Shown: positions 40,867 through 53,000 of the stretch, one piece after another
Position numbering within the stretch: position 1 is the stretch's first letter
Layout: each line of letters starts with the position of its first letter
From: Theristus sp. LFF4_11
Taxonomy: Eukaryota; Nematoda; Chromadorea; Monhysterida; Xyalidae
Length of the DNA: 64,000 nt
Direction: 5' to 3'
NCBI GenBank assembly: GCA_030248135.1
Contig: JASANC010001321.1
Location: forward strand, 33,535 to 97,534
The notes under the pieces: model-generated
Told to the model about the DNA's origin: nothing
The model's database searches: none
Seen by the model: the letters and a program-made list of their open reading frames with translations, nothing else
Made by a program: the position numbers and the translations under genes

Positions 40867-43800
40867 ACATGGACGAATGAGCTGATGCGCTGGGATCCGG
40901 CAGAGTTCGACGGCGAGACGCACATAGCGTTGGCGAAGGATGCAATGTGGACACCGAATGTGTATGCGACGCCCGTGTAAGCAACTATCAGTTTTGTAGG
41001 TTCATGCGTTTGCAGACACGTTAGAATGGAGATTAGTTGCCATCTTTATGTGACACTTCAAAACAGCCTTAATGACCCGGCCCTATTTTGGTGAGTCAGA
41101 TCACTTAATCAGTTTTGAATTTCCGCGTCATGCATGCAACTGTTTACGATTGTACCTACACACGTATATACTACGTATCTATTGAGTATCGGGACCAAAA
41201 AAACATCATAAACAGTTTTTTGTTGTGATATGCTGACAGCTGAACAGATCACTGTTGTTCTGCAGCAAATCGTCGCGCAGCACGTTCGCGGTCTCGGAAA
41301 TGTGGACGTACCTGAGTAACACTGGCGACGCTATGCTGGTTGACGAAAAGTACATGACCGTCGACTGCACCATGGATGTGACCGACTTTCCAATGGATAC
41401 TCAGGTCAGGTACACGCACATGTAGCACGCACACGTTCGTGCACCTAACGATTCACATGCACCATTTTTTTGCTTGAAAAAAAACAGTTTTTTTCTTCTG
41501 AAAACAAAGTGGAGGCAACCGCTTTTTGTTTCCAAAATTTGAAGGGATATGTTTTTGTTGTTGTTGTTGGGATTTTTAGGCGATGTTTTTAGCCAGGGCT
41601 AACCCTGAGAAGCGTACAGAACGCCATTGAGTAGGGCGCCCATCGTTTTTTTACTGTCATCAAGTGCCTATTGTATACACCCCTCGGCGGGGCTCGATCC
41701 CCCGAGCGCACAGACTGTAGTCTAATGCACTACCACCAGTGGTCAGTTTTATAAAAGTGAGCAGTGTCTGAAAAGTGAGGAGTTTTACTCCAGGGTGTTG
41801 CGAACGTCAGACCGAGAGAAAAAGTCTGGATAAATTTTTGAAGAGGTGAAGCGGAAATGTTAACACCGTTTGCAAATAAGAGTGGGGGGGCCCTAGGAAC
41901 ATTCCGTGATACATGGAAAAGTTTTTAAACCAAGGGTGCAGGGACATTCTACTAATCAAGGCGCTTCAGGTTTACCCCTGAGTACCCCCTGATTATGCCT
42001 ATAAAGGTCGTTTTTAGGGTGCGGAAGTTGAAAAACCCTCGATTTTTTGCGATTTTTCGCAAAGTGTACCTTTTTAGCCCTACCGTATCTCGTAGCTGCA
42101 CAGTTTCTGGAACCTCACACAGTATTCACGTGAAAGATCTTGCGGAGTTCTTTAAGGCCCTGTATCAATGAGCCCTTGCAAGGGGGGTCCCTGAGGCGCT
42201 ACGACGCTAGTTAAAATTACTTTTTTTTTAAATTACGCAATTTTTTTAAAACATTTTTTTTGAGCTCATAAACACAATTTTTCGATTTTCATTTTTGGTT
42301 CTACAGGGGGGTTTTCGGGGTCGCTGAATTCGAATCTGGTCTTAGCCCCGGGCATTTTTTGCCCTAAAATTGGGCAAAAACACATTTTTTTGCGTTTTCC
42401 AGTGTTTTTTGGTTTTAATTTTTAATTTTAAATGCGGATTTTTTTAACAAAGCTGTTTTACAACAGCCTTACAACCGCTGTATCGGAATCAGTGTTAATA
42501 TTTTGCAACTGACCACTTGCCCACCCAAAAAATGGGTAAAAAGTTGATTTTTTTGCTTTTTGCACAAATAAAAAAATCAAGTTAGAAACAACTTGTAATT
42601 TTAATTTTTAGTTCTACATGGAAGGTTTCGGGGTCGCTGAATTCGAATCTGATTTTAGATTTTTGTCCCGGGCCTTTTTTTGCTTTAAAAGTTAAGCAAA
42701 AACACATTTTTATGCGTTTTCCAGTGGTTTTTTTGTTTTAATTTTTAATTTTAAATGCGGATTTTTTTAACAAAGCTGTTTTATAACAGCCATACAACCG
42801 CTGTATCAGAATCTGTTTTGATATTTTGCAACTGACCACTTGTCCACTTAAAAAATGGGTAAAAAGTTGATTTTTTGCTTTTTGCACACGTTTTCGTTTC
42901 ACAATAAAAAAATCAAGTTAGAAACAACTTGTAATTTTAATTTTTAGTTTTCCAGGGAGGTTTTCAAAATTGCTGAATTCGAATCTGACCTTAGATTTTT
43001 GCCCCGGGCATTTTTATTGCTCTAAAAATGGAGCAAAACACATTTTTATGCGTTTTTCAGTGGTTTTGCCCAATTTTTAGAGTAAAAAAATGCCCGGGGC
43101 AAAAATCTAAGGTCAGATCCAAATTCAGCGACTCCGAAAACCTCTCTGTAGAATTAAAAATTAAAATTACAAATTGTTTCTAAACTGATTCTTTTACTGT
43201 GAAACGAAATAGTGTGCAAAAAGCAAAAAAATCAACTTTTTACCCATTTTTTGGGTGGGCAAGTGGTCAGTTGCAAAATATCAAAACTGATTCAAATACA
43301 GCGGTTGTAAGGCTGTTATGAAACTGTTTTTTAATCAACTCTACATTTAAAACTAAAAATTAAAACAAAAAACCACTGGAAAACGCAAAAAAATGTGTTT
43401 TTGCCCTATTTTTAAAACAACAAAAATGCCCGGGGCAAAAATCTAAAGTCAGATTCGAATTCAGCAATCTTGAAAACCCCCCTGGAGAACTAAAAATTAA
43501 AAGTACAAGTTGTTTCTAACTTGGTTTTTTCACTGTGAAACGAAAACGTGTGCAAAAAGCAAAAAAATTAACTTTTTACCCATTTTTTAAGTGGACAAGT
43601 GGTCAGTTGCAAAATATCAAAACAGATTCAGATACAGCGGTTGTATGGCTGTTATAAACCAGTTTTGTTAAAAAAAATCCGCACTTAAAATTAAAAATTA
43701 AAACAAAAAATCACATGAAAACGCATAAAAATGTGTTTTTGCCCAACTTTTAGAGCAAAAAAAGTCTCTGGACAAAAATCTAAAAGCAGATTCAAATTCA

Positions 43801-46800
43801 GCGACCCCGAAACCCTTTATGTAGAACTAAAAATTTAAATCACAAGTTGTTTCTAACTTGATTTTTTCACTGTGAAACGAAAACGTGTGCAAAAAGCAAA
43901 AAAATCAACTTTTTACCCATTTTTTGGGTGGGCAAGTGGTCAGTTGCAAAATATCAAAACTGATTCCGATACAGCGGTTGTAAGGCTGTTGTTAAACAGC
44001 TTTGTTAAAAAAATCCGCACTTAAAATTAAAAATTAAAACCAAAAAACACTGGAAAACGCAAAAAATGTGTTTTTGCCCAATTTTAGGGCAAAAAAAAGC
44101 CCGGAGCAAAAATCTAAGATCAGATTCGAATTCAGCGACCCCGAAAACCCCCCAGTAGAACTAAAAATGAAAATCGAAAAATTGTGTTTATGAGCTCAAA
44201 AAAATGTTTTTAAAAAAATAGCGTAATTTAAAAAAAAAGGTATTTTAACTAGCGTCGTAGCGCCTCAGGGACCCCCTTGCAAGGGCTCATTGATACAGGG
44301 CCTTAAAGAACTCCGCAAGATCTTTCACGTGAATACTGTGTGAGGTTCCAGAAACTGTGCAACTACGAGATACGGTAGGGCTAAAAAGGTACACTTTGCG
44401 AAAAATCGCAAAAAATCGAGGGTTTTTTTAACTTCCGCGCCCTAAAAACAACCTTTATAGGCATAATCAGGAGGTACTCAGGGGGTAAACCTGAAGCGCC
44501 TTGATTAGTAGAATGTCCCTGCACCCTTGGTTTGAAAACTTTCCCATGTAGCGCTAGACCCCCCCACTCTTATTTGCAAACGGTGTTAATCAATTCACTG
44601 AATTTTGCAGAATATGAATCCAATATGAATCTTTGTTTAAAAAAGACCTTTGGATGCAATCATTCAATTGGACTTTGTCATGGTCTAACTTTTGGAACAC
44701 CCTGGAGTAAAACTCTTCCCTTTTTAAACACTACTCACTTTTATAAAACTGGCCACAGGCCACGAGGGTGACCATGTGAATCGACGATTGCACGGGTTGT
44801 GCATCTGCATCAATAAGTGCACGAACATGTGCATCAACAAGTGCAACCAGTGTACATTGTAGCGCTCTGTGCTTTCCGTGACAAGTCTAAAAAAACTTTT
44901 ACGGTAAGTACTTTTACGGGGTTCTTTGGGTTCTTCAATTCGGGGGTAAAACATGTTGGGTAGATCTACCAACATGCCGACTCATGGAGTCAGACGATGG
45001 GTTCGCATAAATCTGATGTGCAAAATGGCATGAATATACCATTGGTTAAAATACAAAGTACTGAAACAGACATGTACGTTTATGCTGATTCCCTGGGCAT
45101 TAACGAAAAACAAGCAAGACATGCAACAGCTGGACAACACTGAAGCTGGCCTGCTCGACAATTATCGTGCAAATTCGGGTAAATCGCACGTTTTTTTGAA
45201 TGATTGTTATTTCAACTTCTCTCAATATGAGAACGTCTACTCAACTAATGGACTCAATAAAATCGATAAAAGCGCGAATAGATTGTTAGCAACAGTGTAG
45301 TCGAATAATAAGTCAGTCCCAGTCTTCTCAATCAAAGGCGAGATTACTGGCAGGCTATCCTATCAATCAAAACACCAGTGGTTGTGTAAAGGGTTTTCAC
45401 AGTATTTTTGGACTCTTCTTTTTAAAATCTGCTGTTTCAACGTGATCACGACATTTTGAATTCTCAGAATGGGCAGTACTGGAGTACACGGGCGAGCGAG
45501 TGGAGATGATGTTCTTCAACTATACGCCTCCGTTTGTGGGCGTGAATTACAAACTGGTCATTGGGCGGAGACCGTTGCACGTTCTGATGGTCTATCAGTT
45601 TCCGTCGAGTGTGATTGTGACGATCACGATCATCGGCTTGTTCATGCCGTCGGAGCAGACCGGCATGCGACAGGAACGGGTTGGTTTGTATGTAAAGTTA
45701 TCCGAACATATAGGCATTCAGAGGACGTCTTGAAAACAAAGTCTTTCATGCACTGGTGTTCGGATTGAAATAAAATGTGACTGAAACTGACTGACTGTTT
45801 TTCTTTCTTTAATACGTTGTGCGGGATACAGTGCAGTTTTCGTTGCAGTGCAGGGTGCAGTTCTTTTCTTGCGTGTATTTTCCACTCACCCGAAGTGATC
45901 AGTCGTACGCCGAAAAGTGTCCGGCCGGCTTGCTTGTTCATGACAAGCGACATGTTCTTTTTCAGAAACTTTAGATTCGATTTAAAAGGTATACAGATTA
46001 CGATCGGCTTGACTTCACTGCTGGCATTGTCCGTCCTGTACGTGTCGCTCTCCGAGCAGATGCCGCGCAACGCGTACAACTTTCCACGAATGGGTTCGGT
46101 TCGGTTCGGTTTTCCACACCAGCTTTGAGTGTTTGCAATATCCAACACTATGTTTGTTGTATTTAAAACTTCAAAGTCTAAAAAATTCGGTGGGCTACTT
46201 TGAATAACGCCAAGTATCTGGTGCTGATTTCAACAACCTAACGGACCGTTCAATCGCCAGGACGCTACGTGATTGTTGAGATTTGTCTGGTTGTGGCGGC
46301 GCTGATTGCGACCGTGGCCGTGATGCACGTGCACAGTGTTCTGCATCGGGGCAGCCGACGTCCAACAAATCACAAGTCATGTTTGTGTGGTCGGTATTGT
46401 GCGGAGTACCAAACGAAAGAGGTGCGATTCAGTGACGTTTTACACTTTTGATTTTTTTTTTGAAAATACTGACATGTATGAATCACACCCTCGCGACGGT
46501 GTGGGGTAACGATGTGCGCAGCCGTCAAAACCGGTGTGTAGCACGCAAGAATTTTTTGCGGTGGGATTTTGGTGACACCACTTTGAGGGCTGTGCACCAC
46601 TTTGAGGGCTGTGCACCACTTTGAGGGCTGTGCACCACTTTGAGGGCTGTGCACCACTTTGAGGGCTGTGCACCACTTTGAGGGCTGTGCACCACTTTGA
46701 GGGCTGTGCACATTTGCAAGGTGCAAGCCGGTGTGCAATAAAGCAAAGCTCGCAAAGTTTGTTCTTGCGGGCTGCACACCGATTTGAGAGCTGCGCACAT

Positions 46801-47147
46801 CGGTACCCCACACCGTCGCGCGGGTATGATATGAATGATTGCAGAGCAAAACTTCGCCTGATTTTTGTGACTGATGTATGTACGTGTGAATGAACTCTTT
46901 TCATCAGAATTTACAAACTACGCATATAATGTTGCAGGAAAATAACAAGCAAGCCACACCAAATGAAGGGACGCTGCTGGCAATGAAGAACCGAGATGAG
47001 CAGCACAATGCGGACGACAAATGGGTGGATGTGTTCTTCCGTGTTGACTGCGTTCTGTTGATCGTGTTCACGATTGTAAACTTGGTGTTGGCCGCGTATT
47101 ATGCCACGGACGCACAGCATTCACTGAAACTGAAACATGAGAAATGA
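40867..47147 (+). CDS. Cys-loop ligand-gated ion channel subunit, N-terminus missing
   Basis: Exons: 40867-40976, 41266-41404, 45070-45178, 45468-45679, 45997-46093, 46261-46421, 46938-47147. They total 345 codons plus TGA, all in phase. Seen: TWTNELMRWDP, the loop MWTPNVYATP, a Cys-loop C-TMDVTDFPMDTQT-C (13 residues between the cysteines, split by the third intron), EWAVLEYTGER, pre-TM1 YKLVIGRRPLHVLMVY, a TM1-TM2 linker MPSEQTGMRQER, TM2 ITIGLTSLLALSVLYVSLSE, TM3 YVIVEICLVVAALIATVAVM, and a short cytoplasmic loop followed by TM4 (WVDVFFRVDCVLLIVFTIVN). No adjacent cysteine pair is seen in loop C (FFNYTPP), so it is not an alpha-type nicotinic subunit. Glu before Arg at the start of TM2 (QER rather than PAR) suggests cation selectivity; this is inference. 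The ligand is unknown. The first 80-100 extracellular residues and the signal peptide were not found. Confidence 0.9.
40998..41208 (+). repeat. dispersed repeat family A, copy 5
   Basis: GTTTGCAGACACGTTAGAAT, TTATGTGACACTTCAA, CCGCGTCATGCATGCAACTG and GGGACCAAAAAAACAT. It lies in the first visible intron of the channel gene. Confidence 0.7.
41569..41739 (-). mobile_element. tRNA-derived SINE with short (CAA)n tail, interrupted
   Basis: On the minus strand: GGTGGTAGTGCATTAGACTA (A-box-like), GGGGGATCGAGCCCCGCC (B-box-like), then the body ending CCCTGGCTAAAAACATCGCC and a tail of CAA repeats (41556-41570). Its first bases (ACCCTCGTGGCCTG) lie at about 44756-44773, on the far side of the palindromic element that inserted into it. 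Confidence 0.8.
41740..44755. mobile_element. 3.0-kb palindromic (foldback-like) element with tandem monomers in both arms
   Basis: The ends are TGGTCAGTTTTATAAAAGTG and, mirrored, TGGCCAGTTTTATAAAAGTG. They are flanked by CAG at 41737-41739 and 44756-44758; other SINE copies read CCAGG or CCTGG at this point, which supports a 3-bp duplication. Both arms carry a roughly 330-bp monomer (landmarks AACAAAGCTGTTTTA, ACAGCGGTTGTAAGGCTGTT, CAACTGACCACTTG, AAAATGGGTAAAAAGTTGAT): about three monomers in the left arm and four in the right, meeting near 43050. No coding potential. It lies in the channel intron that splits the Cys-loop. Confidence 0.9.
46491..46823. mobile_element. inverted-repeat element with 19-bp minisatellite, copy 2
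   Basis: Ends CGCGACGGTGTGGGGTAACG and, mirrored, CGCGACGGTGTGGGGTACCG. About seven units of CACTTTGAGGGCTGTGCAC lie at 46577-46712. It sits in the last intron of the channel gene. It is shorter than copy 1 (about 333 versus 680 bp) but has the same left/right flank order. Confidence 0.85.
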
Positions 47148-47217
47148 AATGCGGCGATTTTTTTCACTTTTATTCCGGTTTTTTGGAATTCGCAGAACAG
47201 TAGTCAGAATTCGTCAG

Positions 47218-47292
47218 GTAGATTGATGTGTTCTTTAGAATCGATTGCGTTTTTACTGATTCTATTCATAATTGCAAATTTGGTTTTGGCTA
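47218..47292 (+). pseudogene. degenerate duplicate of the channel TM4 exon
   Basis: 70 bp after the channel stop, DNA reads DVFFRIDCV in one frame and then FLLILFIIANLVLAK in the next. The functional last exon has DVFFRVDCVLLIVFTIVNLVLAA. One inserted base shifts the frame, and a TAG replaces the Trp codon just upstream. This looks like a decayed tandem copy of the last exon. Confidence 0.65.
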
Positions 47293-47643
47293 AGGTTTTG
47301 GTTACGAGATATACCAGAATTTTTCCGCTGCCAATTCCGCTGAACTTTAGCGCAACCATCTGTCACATTTCTAGTTTCACCGTGTGGACAGTTACAATGT
47401 ATTCAGTTGGACCAGTTCACGAGTTCCAGTGCTGATTGTTTGTGTATTTACCGTTGCTCCGTTTAAAAAAGCATAAAAAGCTCGTAATATTCTGTACGTA
47501 TTCATTTCCACCTTTTCTTTCTCACAAAACGCATACTGGTCAGCAGGAAGTATCATATCCACTAGGTACAATCGGGAAAGTCCCATCATCATCCTCGTTC
47601 AAACACACCTCCACAGTCCACTCCGATCTCTCCGACCGTCATC

Positions 47644-48737
47644 ATGAAGCAAGAAATCGACACTGCGCCACAACAACAACAACAACAACCAGGGCCACCT
47701 CAACAGCAGTCGCATTTGCGCGGCTGTGCGATGCAGCTCCCGCTGGATGTTTGCGGCGCCACGAAATGCACGTACTGCTGCTGCGGGCTGGTGCACACCG
47801 TACCCAGTCCTACGGTAGCAGCACCGGTTCCTGCCGCGAAATGCTGTCGTCAGTGCCCGCTTTTGGCGAACGACCGTGCACCGCAGTGCTGCTGTCGACG
47901 GAGCGGCTGCTGCTGCGTCGCACAAACGCAGGGTGGTGCGCGGTGACTTTGGTGTTTTTTTGGTGCAGTCTTTTGATACTGTTTTTTGGTGCTGTTTGGT
48001 ATTGGTTTTGGTTTTGGTTTTGGTTTTGGGGTGGGTGCAATTTTTGGTGTGTCTTTTTTTCTGGTGCAACTATGTAGGTGTTTTTGAATCTGTCTTTGGT
48101 GCTGTTCGTACAGCCAATCAACTAAGAAAACAGCACGCAACAGTGTTTCCATGGAAGTCCCTGATCGTTTTGCAAATGAAGGCATTCAAGAGAAGAGGTA
48201 TGTTGATGATACCAAACATGAGTCCTAGGGCCTGATGGGTACTCAAGAAAAGAGACATTTTTTTGGTTCTGGCGTCCATTTGGTATTGAAGAGACGTCAA
48301 TTCACTGAACGTCTGTTGAGTGTTTTTGCAAGAGCCGCCCATTTGTCGACAAAAAAACGTTTCTTGCTCATTCAAAAGACATCCGCCCGTGAATGCCACT
48401 TGGAGTGATAAATGTGTCACGCTTGTTCACAAATCTGCTCAAAAAAACCAATTCCAAAAACCGAACAGCAGACTGCACCTGTTGTCGTTCGTGTCCGTGC
48501 GGCTGTGTGGCGGCGTCGTGCTGCGACCGGAAACACAAGAAGAAACGCGAGAAAGAATGCGGCGACGACGGTGGCGACGGCGACACGAGACGCCACGCTA
48601 CGAGTGATGCCGGATCGGAGACGTCCGCTGTGGACATGCTCGTCGCCGCTGCTGTCGTTTTCACCACCGGATTCGTCGCACGTGAACTTTTCAACGAGGT
48701 GAACAGTGAACACACGGGCGTTTTGCTCATTCATTAA
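47644..48737 (+). CDS. cysteine-rich protein with polyglutamine start, unknown function
   Basis: Proposed exons 47644-47932 and 48472-48737 (184 codons, TAA); the join G/AC gives Asp and keeps frame. A donor at 47943 is an alternative but does not keep frame with this acceptor. Seen: MKQEIDTAPQQQQQQPGPPQ, CGATKCTYCCCGLV, AAKCCRQCPLL, QCCCRRSGCCCVAQ, then CTCCRSCPCGCVAASCCDR, a basic stretch KHKKKREKE, and a hydrophobic segment AVDMLVAAAVVFTTGFVARE that could be a membrane anchor. Cysteines are clustered as CC and CCC. I do not recognise the family. Such clusters occur in metal-binding and in palmitoylated membrane proteins; neither is shown here. The 3' flank holds a (GTT)n tract and a SINE. 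Confidence 0.55.
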
Positions 48738-48745
48738 GTCGCGTT

Positions 48746-48811
<66 letters not shown>

Positions 48812-48812
<1 letters not shown>

Positions 48813-48984
48813 GGGATTTTTTGGCATGTTTTTAGCCAGGGCCAACCCAGAAAAGCGCCCGGAACGCCGTCGAGTAGGCTGGCCATCGAGTTTTTCTGTC
48901 ATTAAGTGCCTATACACCCCTCGGTTGGGCTCGATCCCCCGAACGCACAGACAAGTCTAACGCGCTACCACCTGGCCACGAGGG
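48812..48984 (-). mobile_element. tRNA-derived SINE with long (CAA)n tail
   Basis: On the minus strand: ACCCTCGTGGCCAGGTGGTA, GCGCGTTAGACTTGTC (A-box region), GGGGGATCGAGCCCAACC (B-box region), the body ending CCCTGGCTAAAAACATGCC and AAAAAATCCC, then (CAA)n over about 48750-48811. The head resembles a tRNA with intact box spacing, as expected for an RNA polymerase III promoter. Confidence 0.85.
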
Positions 48985-50060
48985 TAATATATATGGCACG
49001 GCCACGGCACGTCTCATACTACCGCGTTCATACAGGCGTTTACGCAGCCAATCAGCAAGCATTCAATACTTTTCACGTGTTTGTCTGAACGGAACTTCTT
49101 TAAAGCTTCAGATTGCGAAATCGTGCACATGCTCGTGTAAATCGTGTGCGTCGTGAATAAACATGTTGAATTCTGAACGACGACTTATGATTCATGAACA
49201 GCGATATCCACAAAAGTATGATCATCTTGACTGCATTCGAAACATTGATTGATCACTGCTGACAAGAACTGGCATTTTTTCTGGCGTTTACAAAGCGCGA
49301 TTTTTTGGTGTGATTTCAAATTGGCGCATTTGATTGAGCATTCGGACACATGAAAATGGGATAAAATGACAGCTCATCCATGTGTGCTGGAACACACACG
49401 TATTATGGAAAGTTCAAAACAAGCGGAATTACTTCATTTATTTCGCGAACCACACAAACTCCGATAAACCTGCAAGAACAGCGTATCAAACGGAGACCTT
49501 TACAAAATAAAACTGCAAAAGGAAAAAAGAGTAAGAAGAAAAATAAAATCACGAAAAAACAAAAAGAAGAAAAATAAAAAGCAGAAAAAGCAAAAAACCA
49601 CCGGCACAAAAAACGAAAAACCAAAAAAAACAAAGTCTTTAAAGTCAATAGAACAATAAACGCATTCACTGCAAACTCTTGAAGCTGTTGATGTTATAGC
49701 TGTTTAGGAAATTTGATAACGTTTTCTACCATCTAAAATTTCAGAATGAAATCGATGAAATTATTAAGAGATGCACATTAAAGCTGCCATGTTTAACCGG
49801 CCATATCGTAGTTTTTTTAGATTGTCATGACGGAAAAATTTCTTTTCAAACTCATTGCATTTGCAAAACACACTGCACGCGCGCGTGAAATCTTGTGCAT
49901 CCAATTTGTTGTGAACTTATCTCTCTGAAGATCTTGAACACAAAAATATCAATAATATCGCATAACCAATTCCAAACTCAAAAACACACCGTGTTTCAAA
50001 ATTCCAACCGTGTTTCAAAATCTAAACTAAATTCAGCTTAATTTATTTATCAATTATTAA
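48985..50060. other. spacer between Cys-rich and CEP104-like genes
   Basis: No gene recognised. An A-rich run of about 130 bp lies at 49500-49630. Minus-strand AATAAA (TTTATT at 50042-50047) lies just past the CEP104-like stop and is a fitting polyadenylation signal for that gene. Confidence 0.5.
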
Positions 50061-53000
50061 TTAAATTTGTTCAGAGGTCGTCGTCGGCACCGTCGGCCGC
50101 TGTTTCGGGTCGCCCCAGCCGCTGAGCATCTTGCGTTCGTTGCCGCGACAGCCGAACGAGCCGATCAGATGGTCTCGCCACGCTTGGTCCGTGTCCGGAC
50201 TGACCTCGATGTCGCACAGCGGACACCACGAGGCGCCCGGGCGGGGCGCGCGCTCTGGCCAAGGTACAGTAAGCGCGTACAGTCTAACTCTAGAACATAT
50301 CCAACTACGCTGATTGGTTGGTGGTCGCACGTGATGCATGAACTCTGTGCAAAGCAAACTCCGCCCCGCACAGTAACGCCTGCACAGAAAGCATACATCA
50401 CGTGATCACCAACCAATCAGCTGATTCCCTATAATATTGAGTTAGACTGCATATAATCTCACTTGGACAGTTGTCGCCCCGTTCGTGTTTCTTGTAGTCC
50501 TCCTCGGAGCACGGCTGCGTGCACACGGGACACCGTTGCAGGATTGTTTCGCCCTGGTCGTTTTGGAGGCCTTTGCACGACAGCATGTAGTGGTCGGACA
50601 GTTTGGACACTGCGACTGCCTGCAGAACAACGGAACAACACGATTTTCGGCAATTGCTGCCAGAAATCCGGGGTGCAAAATTCTGGGCCGCTTATAATCG
50701 GTGTCCGTGACTCCAACGGGTCTGGTGGTGTCTTGAAAGTAACCAAACGGTGGTGTGCGTTCTCTCTTTTACCCAATAATGGGTGCTTTTTAAGCCTTGA
50801 CGATGTTCGTTCACCAAATTGGGATCACACACAACGGGCAGAGATTTTCTCAATCATTAAACTCAATCAGCTCTGCTAAAGTTGCAAAAAGTTGCCAGAA
50901 ACAACAACGAACCTTGTTACACCAGCGGCATCGATTCAGCATCGGACAATAGTTCGCATAATGTTTGTTCAGGCGCTTTGCGTTCTCAAAGTTTTTGTTC
51001 TTCTCGTGACAGAACGGACAGGTGGCATGGCTATGATTCATTCAAATTGTTTTTTTTGTTGAATTTTTTTACGGCTTTTAGTTTTTTTTGTTAAAGTCCG
51101 AATCTGAAGACCATGCACTCTGTCGGTCACAGTATAGTCAGTCGCAAAACAATTACGCACTCACACCGTGTGTCTGGCTGTCGTGTGTGCCAGTGTGCTA
51201 GCAACTGTATACAACTTTCCTGTTTCATAATGTGAACTTTCTGCAGACGAGTAGGACTTTACTTTTTATTGCTTTTTTATAAAACTCACTATCCACTGCT
51301 GGCATCATCATCTTGTGGCCCAAAAGCCGATGCAGCTTGCAGAATGACAATTTGTGTTGGTTGATTCGGTAACGCAGGTGGTGATTGGTATTTTCGTCTG
51401 AAAAATTTTACCCAAATTCACCATTTTTACCCCATTCACTAAAAACATCTATTGAACAAGTTAACTGTTCAGTATATATGCTTGAACCGGAGATTTTCGA
51501 ACCATGAAATGATTTTTTATGTCATTTTATCAATTTCTAAAACTTACGATCCATCGGGTTGGGGCGGAGGTGTCGGTTGGCCGTAATGGGGGGCCACGAA
51601 GGTCACAGGTTGATGTGGCAGAATCGTGGGTGAGGGGGCGTTCGGTTGCGAGTAAACGGGGTAGGAGACGATTGGCGGGGGTGGTTGCGATTGGCTGGCC
51701 GGTGACTGGTTGTATGGGTACATTTTTGATTTTCTTAATGTTCGTTTGAAGCAAAGTTTGAACTTTTGTTGCAATACGTGACAGAAAGGCGAAATGTCCC
51801 ACACTGTTCTAGCGAGTTTTTCTTAACGGAAAAAGCAAGAAAATTTGCAGACACGATTTGAATTACCCCAGAGCAATATCAGTTTCTCTCAACCAAACTG
51901 AGTCATAATACGGTTGCCATAACTGCAACCGCCATTGTTTTCCGACCAAATTTTGGTTAGCCAAGCTAGACCAAAAACAAAACCAGAAATTTCTCGAAAA
52001 TAACAATTACCATGTATCAGCACTGCTATTGTTGTGAAAACAAAAAGTTTTTTTTTGAAAAACATTCTACCTGTAATAATAGGGATCTTGTCCCCAATGG
52101 CTTTCGTAGCCATACGGTAGCTCTGGAATTGGATCCTCCGAGTTTCCGGCTGTCGAACTGACGGTATCGTTTTTAATTCCATCTTGAAATGCTCGTCTTG
52201 ACACTGACTGGTCAGAAACGTTTCGAACCTAGACGGATTCCTGTAGTTTAGTGAATGTCGCATCGACTGAGAAAAATGATTCAACAAAATGTTGAGCAAG
52301 TTGTTCGTTCAACAAATGGCGACTCATGAACGGGCAAACTTTCGGCGATTTAAGAATTACACCATACTCAGCGAATTGTTGAACTTTTTTTGTCGATTCT
52401 GTTGGCCACGCACCGCAAACCACAACAAAATTGATTTGCGCGACTTTTCTTAACTGTGCGATCAAGTGGGCGGGCGCCACCATAGCGGAGTGCGCGAAAC
52501 GTGACGCAACAAACAAGCACACTTCACACTGTACAGTCTAACTCTCCAAAATATCCAATTAATTGGTTGGTGGTCACGGGATGCATGGATTCTATGCAAG
52601 CCACAACTCCGCCTCCACGGCAATTCTTGCGCAGAATGCATGCATCAACCAATCAGTAGTTGGATATGCTACAAAGTTAGACTGTGAACGATCTGGCCCT
52701 GGCGCTTTGAACGCGAATAATATGTAAACGCCAGTATGTTCGACCAGTGCAACACCGTATTCGGTTCGTTATCTCCACATCATTATTTGATTGTTGTATC
52801 AACGCAAATCTTCACAAACACGCGCCCCAATCAAGCACATTATGGCACACCTCGTCTTTGTCGAACAGCAGCTCAACGTTGACCTCCTCAATGGCGTGCT
52901 CTTTCACGAGTCTCATACGTCGCCCGTAGACCACCGCCAAGTCGTCGTCGCCATTGTACAGCGCATCGGCCAAGTTTCGCTCCTGACGTTTGATGTCGAA

